A DNA stretch of 64,000 nt, taken from the NCBI GenBank assembly GCA_003149555.1, contig QCWE01000001.1, forward strand, positions 398,546 through 462,545. Reading direction: 5' to 3'. Both the position numbers and the translations under genes were made by a program. This document shows positions 18,650-28,073 of the stretch, piece by piece. The first letter of the stretch is position 1. The number at the start of each line of letters is the position of its first letter. The notes under the pieces are model-generated. The model saw only the letters and a program-made list of their open reading frames with translations, did no database searches and was not told where the DNA came from. The stretch is from Candidatus Aquiluna sp. XM-24bin5. GTDB taxonomy: Bacteria; Actinomycetota; Actinomycetia; Actinomycetales; Microbacteriaceae.

Positions 18650-19163
18650 CGACATAGACCTAGGACTAGTCACAGCATCATTGGTGGTCTCTCCATCTGG
18701 CGACCACGTCGGCAGCGATGGAACTAGCAAAACCCTTGGTGGCCAGGCTGATTTTGAGTGGTTTATTAGTCTTAGAAATCGTGTAGAGGTGATCCTCACT
18801 TCGGGCAAGACCTACCGGGACGAAAGCTATAAGCCACCGAAAAAAGCTCAACTCGCAGTATTTTCAACTAAGCACGGCAGCGCAGACCTCTTTGATGGGG
18901 CAGTACGAATTGGTCCCAAGCAGGCAAGCGAATACGAAGGAGCAGTGCAGTATCTGCTTACTGAGGGTTATGGCTCAATTCACTGCGAATTTGGACCCAA
19001 AGGCTTTATTGCCCTTGCCAGAGCGGGCTTTGTCGAGTGTTACCTGAGCTGCGAAACCACCGCGGGAATTCGAGCATTTTCAGAAAGGTACAGTCTCGAC
19101 TACACGATTGCCGCGGACGAAGAGCTTGTGATTGCACGGATGGGCAGCGTGGCTGTCCTCTAA
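18639..19163 (+). CDS. Stand-alone RibD C-terminal (pyrimidine/dihydrofolate reductase-like) domain protein
   Basis: 174-residue protein with weak but recognisable RibD_C/DHFR-like features: an opening beta strand with LVVSPSGDHVGSDGTSKTLGGQ, then the helix FEWFISLRNRVEVILTSGKTYRDESYKPP, which resembles the NADPH-binding segment of pyrimidine reductases, and a late strand-turn YGSIHCEFGPKGFIALARAG. It lacks the deaminase domain of RibD, and is shorter than stand-alone members (about 220-250 residues). Start is TTG at 18639 inside the SufE-like gene. Substrate unknown; folate, riboflavin precursor or another NADPH-dependent reduction are possible. Third gene of the sulfur transfer operon. Confidence 0.62.
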   Translation: MRVSDIDLGLVTASLVVSPSGDHVGSDGTSKTLGGQADFEWFISLRNRVEVILTSGKTYRDESYKPPKKAQLAVFSTKHGSADLFDGAVRIGPKQASEYEGAVQYLLTEGYGSIHCEFGPKGFIALARAGFVECYLSCETTAGIRAFSERYSLDYTIAADEELVIARMGSVAVL

Positions 19164-19179
19164 ATGGGTGATGTCGGGG

Positions 19180-19185
19180 TAATTT
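19180..19185 (+). promoter_or_regulatory. -10 box placed for leaderless transcription of the DUF3000 gene
   Basis: TAATTT lies seven bases before the GTG start at 19193; the spacer TTCGGTT contains no ribosome binding site. Confidence 0.5.
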
Positions 19186-19192
19186 TTCGGTT

Positions 19193-19753
19193 GTGAACCT
19201 TGAATTGTCCGAAGTCTCAGAGACATTCAAGGGCATGCTCGCTGGAATCCAAGAAGTAAGTTCCAGGGAAGAGATTGTTCTGACTCAGATCCCATCCCCA
19301 AAGGGGATCGCTCCGGAAGCAATCGCAATAAGTGCCGAAGTCGCACACGAAACCGCCTCAGACCATGGAGTGAGCAGGCTCGTGTTTTGTCGCGACCCTC
19401 AGATGCCAGAGGGCTGGCACTCCGAATTTAGGATCATTGGTTATGCCAAGAGTCCTATTGAGCTAGAGATGGCAAAAGATGACTACACATCTGCCATGCC
19501 ATGGGAGTGGCTTCGCGACAGCCTAGAGTCCGCAGGAGCGAAGTTTGCCCACGAAGCGGGCACAACAACAACGGTTGTCTCTACGGGGCATGGAGCCCTG
19601 GTAGCCCAGCCTCAGCACGGAGAGCTCGAGATCCGGGCGAGCTGGGCACCACTGGATTTCGACCTTTCGAATCACTTGCGCGGCTGGATTGAGCTGGTCG
19701 CGCTTATCTCCGGCCTTCCCCCAGCAGATGGCAAGGTCGTGAGGCTCGGTTGA
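19193..19753 (+). CDS. DUF3000 family protein
   Basis: 186-residue actinobacterial protein of unknown function. Family landmarks: SREEIVLTQIPSPKGIAPEAIAI near the N-terminus, LVFCRDPQMPEGWHSEFRIIGY in the middle, and LEIRASWAPLDFDLSNHLRGW plus LISGLPPADG at the end. It is nearly always found directly before the RNase D gene, as here (the RNase D start overlaps its stop by 4 bases), which points to an RNA-related or coupled role, but no catalytic motif can be named. GTG start with a -10 box at leaderless spacing. No membrane segment or signal peptide. Confidence 0.85.
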   Translation: MNLELSEVSETFKGMLAGIQEVSSREEIVLTQIPSPKGIAPEAIAISAEVAHETASDHGVSRLVFCRDPQMPEGWHSEFRIIGYAKSPIELEMAKDDYTSAMPWEWLRDSLESAGAKFAHEAGTTTTVVSTGHGALVAQPQHGELEIRASWAPLDFDLSNHLRGWIELVALISGLPPADGKVVRLG

Positions 19754-20931
19754 AGCTAGAGACTCCAAGATTCCCGGTTATCTATGTTGCGACGAAGGAA
19801 ACCCTAGATGAACTCGTGGCAGACCTCGCGCACCAGGAGCTAATCGGGCTAGACGCAGAGCGAGCCAGCGGCTTTCGATACTCCCACCGGGCCTACCTCG
19901 TCCAAATCTCGACTCGTGCGGGCAAGAACTACCTTGTAGATCCGGAGGCATTCACCGAGAGTGAGTGGGCAATCAAGCTCGCGCAGGCAATGGCGAACAA
20001 AACCTGGATTCTCCACGCGGCGACCCAAGACCTACCCTGCCTCGCGGAACTCGGGATTGTTCCCACGAAACTCATCGATACCGAGTTGGCCGCGCGCCTG
20101 GCCGGGCTTGAGCGATTCGGACTCGCCTCGCTTGCAGAGTCCTTGCTCGATATAGAACTTGCCAAGGAACACTCCGCAGCCGACTGGTCACAGCGCCCGC
20201 TGCCGGAAAGCATGCTCAACTATGCGGCGCTAGATGTAGACATTCTGTTTGAGCTGTGGGATGGCCTAGAGACCTTGCTTTTAGAACAGGGCAAACTCGA
20301 TTGGGCTTATCAAGAGTTTGACCACCTCACGCATTTCAAGGCGAAGGAGCCCGCGACTGAGCCATGGCGCCATCTGCCTGGCATGAGCAAGATCAAGGAT
20401 CTCAAGAAGCAGCAGATTGCGGCGTCGTTGTGGGAAGCGAGAAATCGAATTGCCCTCGAGAAGGACGTGGCTCCAGGAAGGCTCATACCAGACCGTTCAA
20501 TTGCTGCGGTAGTGTCCGATCCACCCAAGAGTAAATCTGAACTTGCAGCAAATAAACAGTTTCAGGGTCGCGCCTCAAGGAGCATGCTGGATGTGTGGTG
20601 GAAGGCTATTGCCTCACATAAAGAGATAGAAATTGGTGAAGAGCCGCGAAGTGCAGACTTCATGCCGAATCATCGATCTTGGGAAAAGAGATTTCCAGAG
20701 GCGCATCAGCGACTTTCTTCTATTCGCCCGCTGATCGCATCTAAGGCCGAGGAGCTCGGGATGCCTGTTGAGAACCTGCTGACTCCCAACACACTGCGAA
20801 GAGTTTGTTTTGAACCCGGTCCTGATATCCAAAAACAACTGGATCGACTCGGGGCTCGTCCCTGGCAAATAGCGACTTGCTTGCCGCTTATTGAGGCTGG
20901 TCTTGCTGCTCCTGCGCCAACAGAGGCTTAG
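19750..20931 (+). CDS. rnd: Ribonuclease D
   Basis: 393-residue 3'-5' exoribonuclease of the DEDD family with an HRDC domain. Exonuclease motifs: LIGLDAERASGF (motif I Asp/Glu), WILHAATQDLPCL (motif II Asp) and MLNYAALDVDILFELWD (motif III Tyr/Asp). HRDC domain spans about residues 215-290 (LKKQQIAASLWEARNRIALEKDVAPGRL region). In tRNA and stable RNA maturation or decay. TTG start overlapping the DUF3000 stop (TTGA). Its 3' end overlaps the convergent dxs gene by 44 bases, so the last 14 codons of each gene share DNA. Confidence 0.93.
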   Translation: MKLETPRFPVIYVATKETLDELVADLAHQELIGLDAERASGFRYSHRAYLVQISTRAGKNYLVDPEAFTESEWAIKLAQAMANKTWILHAATQDLPCLAELGIVPTKLIDTELAARLAGLERFGLASLAESLLDIELAKEHSAADWSQRPLPESMLNYAALDVDILFELWDGLETLLLEQGKLDWAYQEFDHLTHFKAKEPATEPWRHLPGMSKIKDLKKQQIAASLWEARNRIALEKDVAPGRLIPDRSIAAVVSDPPKSKSELAANKQFQGRASRSMLDVWWKAIASHKEIEIGEEPRSADFMPNHRSWEKRFPEAHQRLSSIRPLIASKAEELGMPVENLLTPNTLRRVCFEPGPDIQKQLDRLGARPWQIATCLPLIEAGLAAPAPTEA

Positions 20932-22810
20932 CTTTAGGGACTCTGGTCCCAACCACCTGCTCGACAACCTCCATAGCAATTTGTTTGTCAGTGAGACCGA
21001 GTCGCTCGAGTATTTCGTCTCTTTCGGCGTGCTCCAGGAACTCCGCTGGGATTCCGACCTCGTGAAGACCAGTGTCGATCTGAGACTCTCTTAGGCTTTG
21101 ACGCAATCTGGAACCGAAGCCTCCGACCCTGACACCATCCTCGAGGGTGACAACCAGTCGATGCTTGGCGGCTAGCTCCACGAGGTCTCGATTTATGGGC
21201 AAGATCCATCGCGGGTCAACAACTGTTGAGCCAATCCCCTGTTGCTCAAGGAGATTCGCAACTCGCATTGCCAGATGGGCAAAGGGTCCAACACCGACCA
21301 ATAGCACGTCCTGTGTGTCAGTATCGCGAAGCAAATCTGCGCCATGCTCAAGTCTTCTCAACGCTGGCAGGGGTCTTGCAACACTGCCCTTCGGGAAGCG
21401 GATAACCGAGGGCGCATCCTCGATCATCGTGGCTTCACCAAGGTTTACACGAAGGGCTGATTCATCTCTGGGCGCTGCAATCTGAATCCCAGGAACAACC
21501 TGAAGCATTGACATGTCCCACATCCCGTGGTGGGAAGCTCCATCTGGACCTGTAACACCCGCTCTATCCAAGACGAATGTGACTCCAGCCTTATGAAGGG
21601 CAACATCCATCAACACCTGATCAAAGGCGCGATTGAGGAAGGTGGAGTAAACAGCAACAACAGGGTGGAGGCCACCAAAAGCCATGCCAGCGGCAGCTGT
21701 GACAGCATGCTGCTCCGCGATGCCGACGTCAAACACTCGGTCGGGATACTTATCAGCGAGTGCGTCCATCCCAACTGGAATGAGCATGGCTCCCGTAATT
21801 CCCACGAGCTTTTCGTTCTTGTCCGCAAGCTTGACCAGTTCGTCGCCGAATACTGAGGTCCAGCTCGGCTCGCTTGAAGCCTTGATGGGCAGTCCACTCT
21901 CGGGGTTTATTTTTCCCACGGCGTGAAACTGATCCGCCTGATCTTCCAATGCCGGCGTGTAGCCACGACCCTTTTGCGTAATCGCATGAACTATCACTGG
22001 CTGTCCCAGCGTCTTGGCCTGTTTTAGAACGCTCTCTAGCTCCTCTAGATTGTGCCCATCAATCGGACCGAGATGCTTGATGTCGAGGTTCGGGAAGATT
22101 CCCTTGGGCACGCCGAAGCTAAGAATTGAGTCAAGGAAGGCATGCGAGGCGTTGAAAAGTACTCGACCAATTGGACCCAGCAGAGAGAAGACTCTCTTAG
22201 AGATTCGATAACCTTCGCGGTACCAAGGCTCGGTACGAATGTTGGAAAGACCACGGGCTAGCCCACCAATGGTTGGAGCATAGGACCGACCGTTGTCATT
22301 GACGATGATGACAAGGTTCCTGTCGTTGTCGTCTGTGATGTTGTTCAAGGCTTCCCACGCCATTCCACCGGTAAGAGCACCGTCGCCAATCAAAGCAACG
22401 ACATGCCGATCTGTTTGTCCAGTTGCCTTGAAAGCCCTAGAGATCCCATCCGCCCATGACAGAGACGTCGACGCGTGGGAGTTCTCAACGACATCATGTT
22501 CCGATTCAGACCGTTGCGGGTAGCCAGCAATACCTCCTGCCTGCCGCAAAGCTGAAAAGTCTTGCCTGCCGGTCAGGAGCTTGTGAACATATGACTGGTG
22601 TCCAGTGTCAAACACGACGGCGTCGTTTGGCGAATCGAAGACCCGGTGGATTGCCATCGTAATCTCAACCACGCCTAGGTTCGGGCCTAGGTGGCCACCA
22701 GTCTTCGACACAGTGTCGATGAGGTACTCGCGGATCTCCTGCGTGAGCTTGTTTAGTTCGCTCTTATCAAGATTCCTAAGATCTTTGGGCGAGCCGATTT
22801 TCTCTAGCAT
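20888..22810 (-). CDS. dxs: 1-deoxy-D-xylulose-5-phosphate synthase
   Basis: 640-residue thiamine diphosphate enzyme that condenses pyruvate and glyceraldehyde 3-phosphate, first step of the MEP isoprenoid pathway. TPP-binding motif VALIGDGALTGGMAWEALNN, catalytic His in DTGHQSYVHKLLTGR, and the pyrimidine domain segment VLDRAGVTGPDGASHHGMWD; transketolase C-domain from about residue 500. Length is typical. ATG at 22810; the gene is 35 bases downstream of acnA. Its end overlaps RNase D by 44 bases. Confidence 0.97.
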   Translation of the reverse strand: MLEKIGSPKDLRNLDKSELNKLTQEIREYLIDTVSKTGGHLGPNLGVVEITMAIHRVFDSPNDAVVFDTGHQSYVHKLLTGRQDFSALRQAGGIAGYPQRSESEHDVVENSHASTSLSWADGISRAFKATGQTDRHVVALIGDGALTGGMAWEALNNITDDNDRNLVIIVNDNGRSYAPTIGGLARGLSNIRTEPWYREGYRISKRVFSLLGPIGRVLFNASHAFLDSILSFGVPKGIFPNLDIKHLGPIDGHNLEELESVLKQAKTLGQPVIVHAITQKGRGYTPALEDQADQFHAVGKINPESGLPIKASSEPSWTSVFGDELVKLADKNEKLVGITGAMLIPVGMDALADKYPDRVFDVGIAEQHAVTAAAGMAFGGLHPVVAVYSTFLNRAFDQVLMDVALHKAGVTFVLDRAGVTGPDGASHHGMWDMSMLQVVPGIQIAAPRDESALRVNLGEATMIEDAPSVIRFPKGSVARPLPALRRLEHGADLLRDTDTQDVLLVGVGPFAHLAMRVANLLEQQGIGSTVVDPRWILPINRDLVELAAKHRLVVTLEDGVRVGGFGSRLRQSLRESQIDTGLHEVGIPAEFLEHAERDEILERLGLTDKQIAMEVVEQVVGTRVPKAKPLLAQEQQDQPQ

Positions 22811-22845
22811 GCTCGTGTCAACCCCAATTGTCCCCCGGTTATGCC

Positions 22846-25518
22846 TTATGCCACCAATGACCTCAACACATACTGCAGGATGCCACCGTTTCGGTAGTAG
22901 TCGGCCTCGCCGGGCGTATCGATACGCACCACAGCGTCAAACACAATGTCCTGCTTTCCCGTTGGTGAGTGAGAAGTAGGGCTAGCCACAACTCTTACAG
23001 TTTTTGGAGTCTCACCCTGGTTGAGCTGCTCAATGCCGGAAACGGTAAATGATTCTGTTCCGTCGAGACCCAAAGAAGCCGCGGTCTGACCAGCAGGGAA
23101 CTGCAAGGGCAAGACGCCCATGCCAATTAGGTTGCTGCGGTGAATACGCTCAAAGCTCTCCGCTATAACTACTTTTACTCCAAGCAAGGATGTGCCCTTG
23201 GCTGCCCAATCCCTAGACGACCCGGATCCATACTCCTTGCCCGCAAGCACCACTAGTGGGATGCCTGCTTTCGCATAGTTTTCGGAAGCGTCGAAGATGA
23301 AGCTTTGGGAACCGTCCGGAGTGGTGAAGTCTCTCGTGTAGGTACCCTCCACGTCTTCAAGCAGTTGATTTCGCAGTCTGATGTTTGCGAAGGTTCCACG
23401 AATCATCACCTCGTGGTTTCCCCGCCTCGAGCCGTAGGAGTTGAAATCAACCCTCGAGACTCCCCTGTCACTGAGGTACTTACCGGCTGGAGAGTCCACC
23501 TTTATAGATCCAGCTGGGGAGATGTGGTCTGTCGTTACCGAGTCACCAAGCTTGACCAGCACCCTGGCTCCCTCGACGTCGTTTACCGGCTGCGGCTCAA
23601 GTTTCATGCCTTCGAAGTAAGGAGGCTTCTTGACGTAGGTGGAGTTATCATCCCATTCGAAGAGGGCGCCCTCAGGGGTCGGCAATGACCTCCAACGATC
23701 GTCGCCGTCAAATACTGATGAGTACTGCGAGGTGAACATTTCGCTGCTTATGGAGCTGTCGATAGTTGCCTGTACCTCATCTGGCGTTGGCCAAATGTCA
23801 GACAGGAACACGTCGTTACCATCGCTATCGGTGCCGAGCGGGTCGTTTTCAAAGTCGAAGTCCATGGTTCCGGCTAGTGAATAGGCAATAACCAGCGGAG
23901 GCGAAGCGAGGTAGTTCATCTTCACATCTGGGTTGATGCGACCCTCAAAGTTTCTGTTACCGGAAAGCACAGCCGTTACCGCTAGGTCGCCCTCATTCAC
24001 GGCACTTGAAATCTCCTCATCCAAGGGGCCGGAGTTACCAATGCAGGTCGTGCAACCATAGCCAACGAGGTTGAATCCGAGCTGGTCGAGGTAGCTGGTT
24101 AGCCCAGACTTCTCGTAGTACTCGGTAACCACCTTGGAACCTGGTGCAAGTGAGGTCTTCACCCAGGGCTTTGCAGTAAGGCCCTTCTCGACCGCCTTCT
24201 TTGCAAGCAATCCAGCCGCAAGCATTACTGATGGGTTCGAGGTGTTGGTGCAGGAGGTAATAGAGGCAATCGTTACTGCACCATGGTCAATCGCAAAGTC
24301 CTTGCCATTTACTGGCACAGGAGCACTGAATGCGTCGGCATAGCTCTCAAGATCCTTTGCGAAAGAGCTCTTGCTGGCGGTCAGGGCGATTCGATCCTGG
24401 GGCCTCTTCGGCCCCGCTATTGACGGCACGACCGTTGAGAGGTCTAGTTCGAGATATTCGGAGTAGACAGGCTCAATTTCGGGGTCGTGCCATAGCCCCT
24501 GGGCCTTGGTGTAGGCCTCGACCAGTGCTACCTGCTCATCAGAGCGGCCAGTGGTGCGTAGGTAGTCCAGGGTTACTTCATCGATTGGGAAGATGGCAAC
24601 GGTTGAGCCAAATTCTGGAGACATGTTTCCAATAGTTGCGCGGTTTGCAAGAGGAACACGGGTTACACCTTCACCATAGAACTCAACAAACTTGCCGACA
24701 ACGCCGTGTTGTCTAAGCATCTCGGTAATTGTCAGAACGACATCTGTTGCGGTGGCACCGACGGGGATGTCGCCGGTGAGCTTAAATCCAACGACCCTTG
24801 GAATAAGCATAGAAACGGGCTGACCCAGCATTGCGGCCTCCGCCTCGATGCCTCCGACTCCCCAACCGAGGACTCCCAGACCGTTAACCATGGTTGTGTG
24901 GCTGTCGGTTCCAACGCAGGAATCTGGGTAGGCGACAATGTCGTCTCCCACCTGCTTGGTCATCACGGTGCGGGCGAGATACTCGATGTTGACCTGGTGA
25001 ACAATTCCCGTCCCGGGAGGTACCACCTTGAAGTTGTCAAAAGCCGTCTGTCCCCAACGTAGGAACTGATAGCGCTCTCCGTTGCGCTGGTACTCATACT
25101 CCACATTGCGCTCGGCAGCGTCTGGGCTACCGGCTACGTCGATTACCACCGAATGATCGATTACCATCTCTGCTGGGGCTAACGGGTTTATTTTCTGGGG
25201 ATCTCCGCCCAGCTCCTGGACTGCCTCGCGCATGGTTGCCAGATCAACAACACAGGGCACCCCAGTGAAGTCCTGCATGATTACCCTGGCAGGCGAAAAC
25301 TGAATCTCCGTGTTTGGCTCAGCCTTTGGGTCCCAGTTCACAAGGGCTTCGACGTGAGCATCGGTGACGTTTGCACCGTCTTTGGTCCGCAGCATGTTCT
25401 CGAGAAGAATCTTCAAAGAGTAGGGAAGTTTTGACACCCCAAGTGACTGCATGTCGAAGTACTTATAGGTCTTACCGCCAACCTCCAAATTGGTTGCACT
25501 CGATAGATCTGGTGTCAT
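22846..25518 (-). CDS. acnA: Aconitate hydratase (AcnA type)
   Basis: 890-residue [4Fe-4S] enzyme interconverting citrate and isocitrate. Cluster ligands are the Cys in [19 protein letters not shown] and the pair in [14 protein letters not shown]. Other signatures: [28 protein letters not shown] region (at [18 protein letters not shown]) and the swivelling domain 4 segment [18 protein letters not shown] start at 25518 with a GGAGA site. It is followed by dxs on the same strand and preceded by DUF3159. Apo-aconitase can bind RNA in some bacteria; nothing in the sequence decides this. Confidence 0.97.
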   Translation of the reverse strand: MTPDLSSATNLEVGGKTYKYFDMQSLGVSKLPYSLKILLENMLRTKDGANVTDAHVEALVNWDPKAEPNTEIQFSPARVIMQDFTGVPCVVDLATMREAVQELGGDPQKINPLAPAEMVIDHSVVIDVAGSPDAAERNVEYEYQRNGERYQFLRWGQTAFDNFKVVPPGTGIVHQVNIEYLARTVMTKQVGDDIVAYPDSCVGTDSHTTMVNGLGVLGWGVGGIEAEAAMLGQPVSMLIPRVVGFKLTGDIPVGATATDVVLTITEMLRQHGVVGKFVEFYGEGVTRVPLANRATIGNMSPEFGSTVAIFPIDEVTLDYLRTTGRSDEQVALVEAYTKAQGLWHDPEIEPVYSEYLELDLSTVVPSIAGPKRPQDRIALTASKSSFAKDLESYADAFSAPVPVNGKDFAIDHGAVTIASITSCTNTSNPSVMLAAGLLAKKAVEKGLTAKPWVKTSLAPGSKVVTEYYEKSGLTSYLDQLGFNLVGYGCTTCIGNSGPLDEEISSAVNEGDLAVTAVLSGNRNFEGRINPDVKMNYLASPPLVIAYSLAGTMDFDFENDPLGTDSDGNDVFLSDIWPTPDEVQATIDSSISSEMFTSQYSSVFDGDDRWRSLPTPEGALFEWDDNSTYVKKPPYFEGMKLEPQPVNDVEGARVLVKLGDSVTTDHISPAGSIKVDSPAGKYLSDRGVSRVDFNSYGSRRGNHEVMIRGTFANIRLRNQLLEDVEGTYTRDFTTPDGSQSFIFDASENYAKAGIPLVVLAGKEYGSGSSRDWAAKGTSLLGVKVVIAESFERIHRSNLIGMGVLPLQFPAGQTAASLGLDGTESFTVSGIEQLNQGETPKTVRVVASPTSHSPTGKQDIVFDAVVRIDTPGEADYYRNGGILQYVLRSLVA

Positions 25519-25532
25519 AAAAGAGTCTTCTC

Positions 25533-26219
25533 CTAGTTATTCTCTGCCTCTAATTTACCCTGCGCGTCGGTCGCAATTCTCTTGAGCATGATCCACGTAA
25601 GTGCGAGTAGTCCTGCGTAGGCGGGCGCTCCCATGACTACTCGAGATGCGGCTAGTAACTCAACTTCGCCTGCAAGGTATAGCGGGACCTGTACGGCAAG
25701 CCTTGCTCCGAAGAAGCCCACCCAGATGAGGCTGACCAGCCTCAATCTCTTGTACTGGGGAGAGTTACGCCAACCCTGAATACCAAACAGCAGCTGTGCA
25801 ACGTAGCCCATGAGTGGTCTTCTAATTAGCACGGAAAGCAAAAATGCTGCTCCGTAGGCTGCGTTGGTGAAGAATCCGGGTAGAAAATAGTCGGCAGCCT
25901 GGCCACCGTCTCTAAGCGCTAAAAAGGCCGCTAGCGCGATCGCTAGGGCACCAATTACGGCCTGCTGGAGCGACTGACGCCTCACAAGCCTGAGCAAAAT
26001 AAAGGTGAGAGACAGACCTGCAGCCCCTCCGACCGCATAGATAGCCTCGGTAGTTATGGCATAAATTATCGAAAATGCGGTTGCTGGAAGCACCGCCTCT
26101 GCAATACCAAGAGTCCCGCCAATCCCAGCAAGCAGGGACTTGGAGTTAAGTTCGTAACCACTACCGGACTTCTCAAGACCCAGCCTGCGAGCGACATCCT
26201 CTGGGTTACTCATTTTCAC
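25533..26219 (-). CDS. DUF3159 family membrane protein
   Basis: 228-residue actinobacterial membrane protein with about six hydrophobic segments (from near residue 40 to 215). Family landmarks: [29 protein letters not shown], a [30 protein letters not shown] block, [24 protein letters not shown] and [22 protein letters not shown]. Function unknown; distant resemblance to intracellular septation proteins has been noted for the family. It overlaps the DUF3710 stop by 14 bases and precedes acnA; in larger actinobacteria an OB-fold protein and potassium uptake genes usually lie nearby and are missing here. Confidence 0.85.
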   Translation of the reverse strand: MKMSNPEDVARRLGLEKSGSGYELNSKSLLAGIGGTLGIAEAVLPATAFSIIYAITTEAIYAVGGAAGLSLTFILLRLVRRQSLQQAVIGALAIALAAFLALRDGGQAADYFLPGFFTNAAYGAAFLLSVLIRRPLMGYVAQLLFGIQGWRNSPQYKRLRLVSLIWVGFFGARLAVQVPLYLAGEVELLAASRVVMGAPAYAGLLALTWIMLKRIATDAQGKLEAENN

Positions 26220-26769
26220 CAGTGGGCAGTTTGAGGGGTAATAGGTCTCCAGGAGGCATCGCTACATCGCCCCTATTGACGGCGGTCGATCTGAAAATGG
26301 CAATCAAGCGCTCGTAGTTTGCACCCATGAGCTCGGGCCCTGACATCACTCCTCTTAGAAACCACCGAGGCCCGTCAACCCCTAGAAAAACACTCCTGCG
26401 CATCACTTTGGTGTCACCAGCAATTGCGGGCACAGAGGCGTGCAATTCAGGCCCTATAGCCCCTTTTAGCTCCTCTGCCTGACCGCCTTGAGACGCTATT
26501 CCGCTTGCAAGTGCCTGCATAGTTGTGGCCCACAGACCATCATTCTTTGTGGAGGCGAATGCTTGAAGCTGTATTCGATGCGAATCAACCTCGAGTGTTA
26601 GAGCAACAACCCGCTTGGATTTCTCATCAATGTCTGCCCGTATTTTCATGTCGGGATAGGGCGAAATGCGTATAGAGCCAAAGTCAAGATATGGCGTCAG
26701 AAGGCCAATCTCGGATACATCGAAAGGTCCTTTGGTAGCGCGATCGGTTGGCGCGATCTTTTCTGACAC
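26206..26769 (-). CDS. DUF3710 family protein
   Basis: 187-residue soluble protein of an actinobacterial family without assigned function. Typical features are a start with GPFDVSEI, LDFGSIRISPYPDMKIRADID (family box), IQLQAFASTKNDGLW, a helix IASQGGQAEELKGAIGPEL, VFLGVDGPRWFLRGVMSG and a C-terminal FRSTAVNRGDVAMPPGDLLPL. Begins one base into the dut stop (26769), so it is co-translated with dUTPase, the constant neighbour of this family. Cytoplasmic; no catalytic residues recognised. Confidence 0.87.
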   Translation of the reverse strand: MSEKIAPTDRATKGPFDVSEIGLLTPYLDFGSIRISPYPDMKIRADIDEKSKRVVALTLEVDSHRIQLQAFASTKNDGLWATTMQALASGIASQGGQAEELKGAIGPELHASVPAIAGDTKVMRRSVFLGVDGPRWFLRGVMSGPELMGANYERLIAIFRSTAVNRGDVAMPPGDLLPLKLPTGENE

Positions 26770-27200
26770 TAGTTTTTCCCCGAAGAGCCAAAACCACCAT
26801 CGCCCCGAGCGGACTCTGGTAGCTCTGATACAGCAATGAAGTCTGCCCGATCTACCCTCTGAAAGAGAAGCTGAGCTATGCGGTCGCCCCTCCTAACCTC
26901 GAATGGCTCGTTGGAGGTATTCAAAAGAGTGACCATAATCTCCCCTCGGTAACCCGCATCAACTGTTCCAGGAGTGTTCAAAACCGTAATGCCATGTTTT
27001 GCTGCGAGCCCTGACCTTGGGTGGACCAGGCCTACGTAGCCATTAGGCATAGCAATCTTGACGCCAGTCTTAACAAGCTGCCTTCCACCAGCTGGAATCA
27101 CATGGTCCTCGGTTGATTTTAGGTCAGCACCGGCATCGCCAGGCTTGGCATAGACAGGCTCAAAACCAGGTTCTGCGATTATCAGTACTTCAACGCTCAC
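26769..27200 (-). CDS. dut: dUTP diphosphatase (dUTPase)
   Basis: 143-residue trimeric enzyme that hydrolyses dUTP to dUMP and pyrophosphate, limiting uracil in DNA. All five motifs can be seen: PGDAGADLKS (1), PRSGLAAKHG (2), LNTPGTVDAGYRGEIMV (3), RRGDRIAQLLF (4) and the glycine-rich C-terminal arm RGDGGFGSSG (5). Start is GTG at 27200; a divergent -10 box at 27212-27217 would give a leader of only about four bases, so initiation is close to leaderless. First gene of the run dut-DUF3710-DUF3159-acnA-dxs. Confidence 0.96.
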   Translation of the reverse strand: MSVEVLIIAEPGFEPVYAKPGDAGADLKSTEDHVIPAGGRQLVKTGVKIAMPNGYVGLVHPRSGLAAKHGITVLNTPGTVDAGYRGEIMVTLLNTSNEPFEVRRGDRIAQLLFQRVDRADFIAVSELPESARGDGGFGSSGKN

Positions 27201-27210
27201 CCGACGAGCG

Positions 27211-27217
27211 TAATCTA
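27211..27217. promoter_or_regulatory. Overlapping divergent -10 boxes for dut and the DUF3093 gene
   Basis: TAATCT (27211-27216, plus strand) lies six bases before the DUF3093 GTG, and TAGATT (27217-27212, minus strand) lies eleven bases before the dut GTG. The two hexamers share five base pairs, so RNA polymerase cannot open both at once. Confidence 0.45.
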
Positions 27218-27222
27218 TTGGG

Positions 27223-27669
27223 GTGCAGATGGCGATTTACCGTGAGCGGCTTTACCCTTCTTTTTCATTCGTCTTGGCTCTAACCCTGTCTGGGCCAATG
27301 GTTTTGCTCGCCGCACTCCCCTTCGGAATGTCAGTTGCGATCACCCTTGGTGTCCTTGTTCCACTCGCGCTCAACGTTGTGGTGTTCTTGCTCTCGCCTG
27401 CGATAGAGGTGTCTGATGGTCGCCTGCGGGCTGATCGAATACGCATTCCTGTTGGTGCGCTGGGCGAGGTTGTGCCGCTGGACAGCTCCCAGTTCAATCT
27501 CAAATTGGGGCCAGAGGCGAATCCAAGGGCGCAACTGATGATTCGAGGCTACATAAAAGGAGGGGTGCAAATTCCAGTTCTGGATTCGGAGGACCCGACC
27601 CCCTACTTGCTGTTGAGCTCTAGGAAACCGAAAGAACTAGCTGTTGCACTCGAGGCAAATAGGGCCTGA
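27223..27669 (+). CDS. DUF3093 family membrane protein
   Basis: 148-residue actinobacterial protein. It opens with the family motif YRERLYPS, has two membrane helices (about residues 14-33 and 38-58) and a C-terminal soluble domain with PLDSSQFNLKLGPEANPRAQLMIRGY and a closing VLDSEDPTPYLLLSSRKPKELAVAL, all typical of the family, which is usually next to dut and faces it. Function is unknown. GTG start at 27223 sits six bases after a -10 box, consistent with a leaderless message; an ATG two codons later is also possible. Its 3' end overlaps the convergent DUF4193 gene by 33 bases. Confidence 0.86.
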   Translation: MQMAIYRERLYPSFSFVLALTLSGPMVLLAALPFGMSVAITLGVLVPLALNVVVFLLSPAIEVSDGRLRADRIRIPVGALGEVVPLDSSQFNLKLGPEANPRAQLMIRGYIKGGVQIPVLDSEDPTPYLLLSSRKPKELAVALEANRA

Positions 27670-27918
27670 TCGGCTCTTTTTGCCAAGCTGTGCCCGTGGC
27701 TTGACCAAGAAGCAATTGATGCAGGTGAACTCGTTTTCCTGTTGAGGCAGCACAACAACCTCAAGTTCCTCATTTACGACGTCTGGGATGGTGAAATTAT
27801 CGGCGTTATCAGCGTCATCGTCGGAAATTGACGGCTTTGACGGAATGCGTTCCTTAATGGCCTCAATGGACTCGGTGTCATCATCGGTTTTTCTCTGCGC
27901 ATCGTAGTCGGTTGCCAT
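27637..27918 (-). CDS. DUF4193 family small zinc-ribbon-like protein
   Basis: 93-residue actinobacterial protein. The start MATDYDAQRKTDDDTESIEAIKE and the C-terminal metal site CINCFLVKPRAQLGKKSRSG..CLEC (two Cys-x2-Cys pairs, the second at the extreme C-terminus) define the family. The middle is acidic. A clear AGGAGG ribosome binding site precedes ATG at 27918. The family is conserved through actinobacteria and adjacent to dut; zinc binding is inferred from the four cysteines, the role is unknown (a transcription- or ribosome-associated factor is possible). Confidence 0.87.
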   Translation of the reverse strand: MATDYDAQRKTDDDTESIEAIKERIPSKPSISDDDADNADNFTIPDVVNEELEVVVLPQQENEFTCINCFLVKPRAQLGKKSRSGPICLECNS

Positions 27919-28073
27919 TTAGCCTCCTGTGCTTCTTGCGCGTGAACTATGCCCTAGCCAGAAAGAATTTGCAAATCTGAAACGCGCCTTTCGAAAACTG
28001 TTAAGAACTCGCCTAGGTCAAATAATCCGATTGGCATCCCGCGGTGCCAGACTTTCAAAAGAAGGAGACTCCG

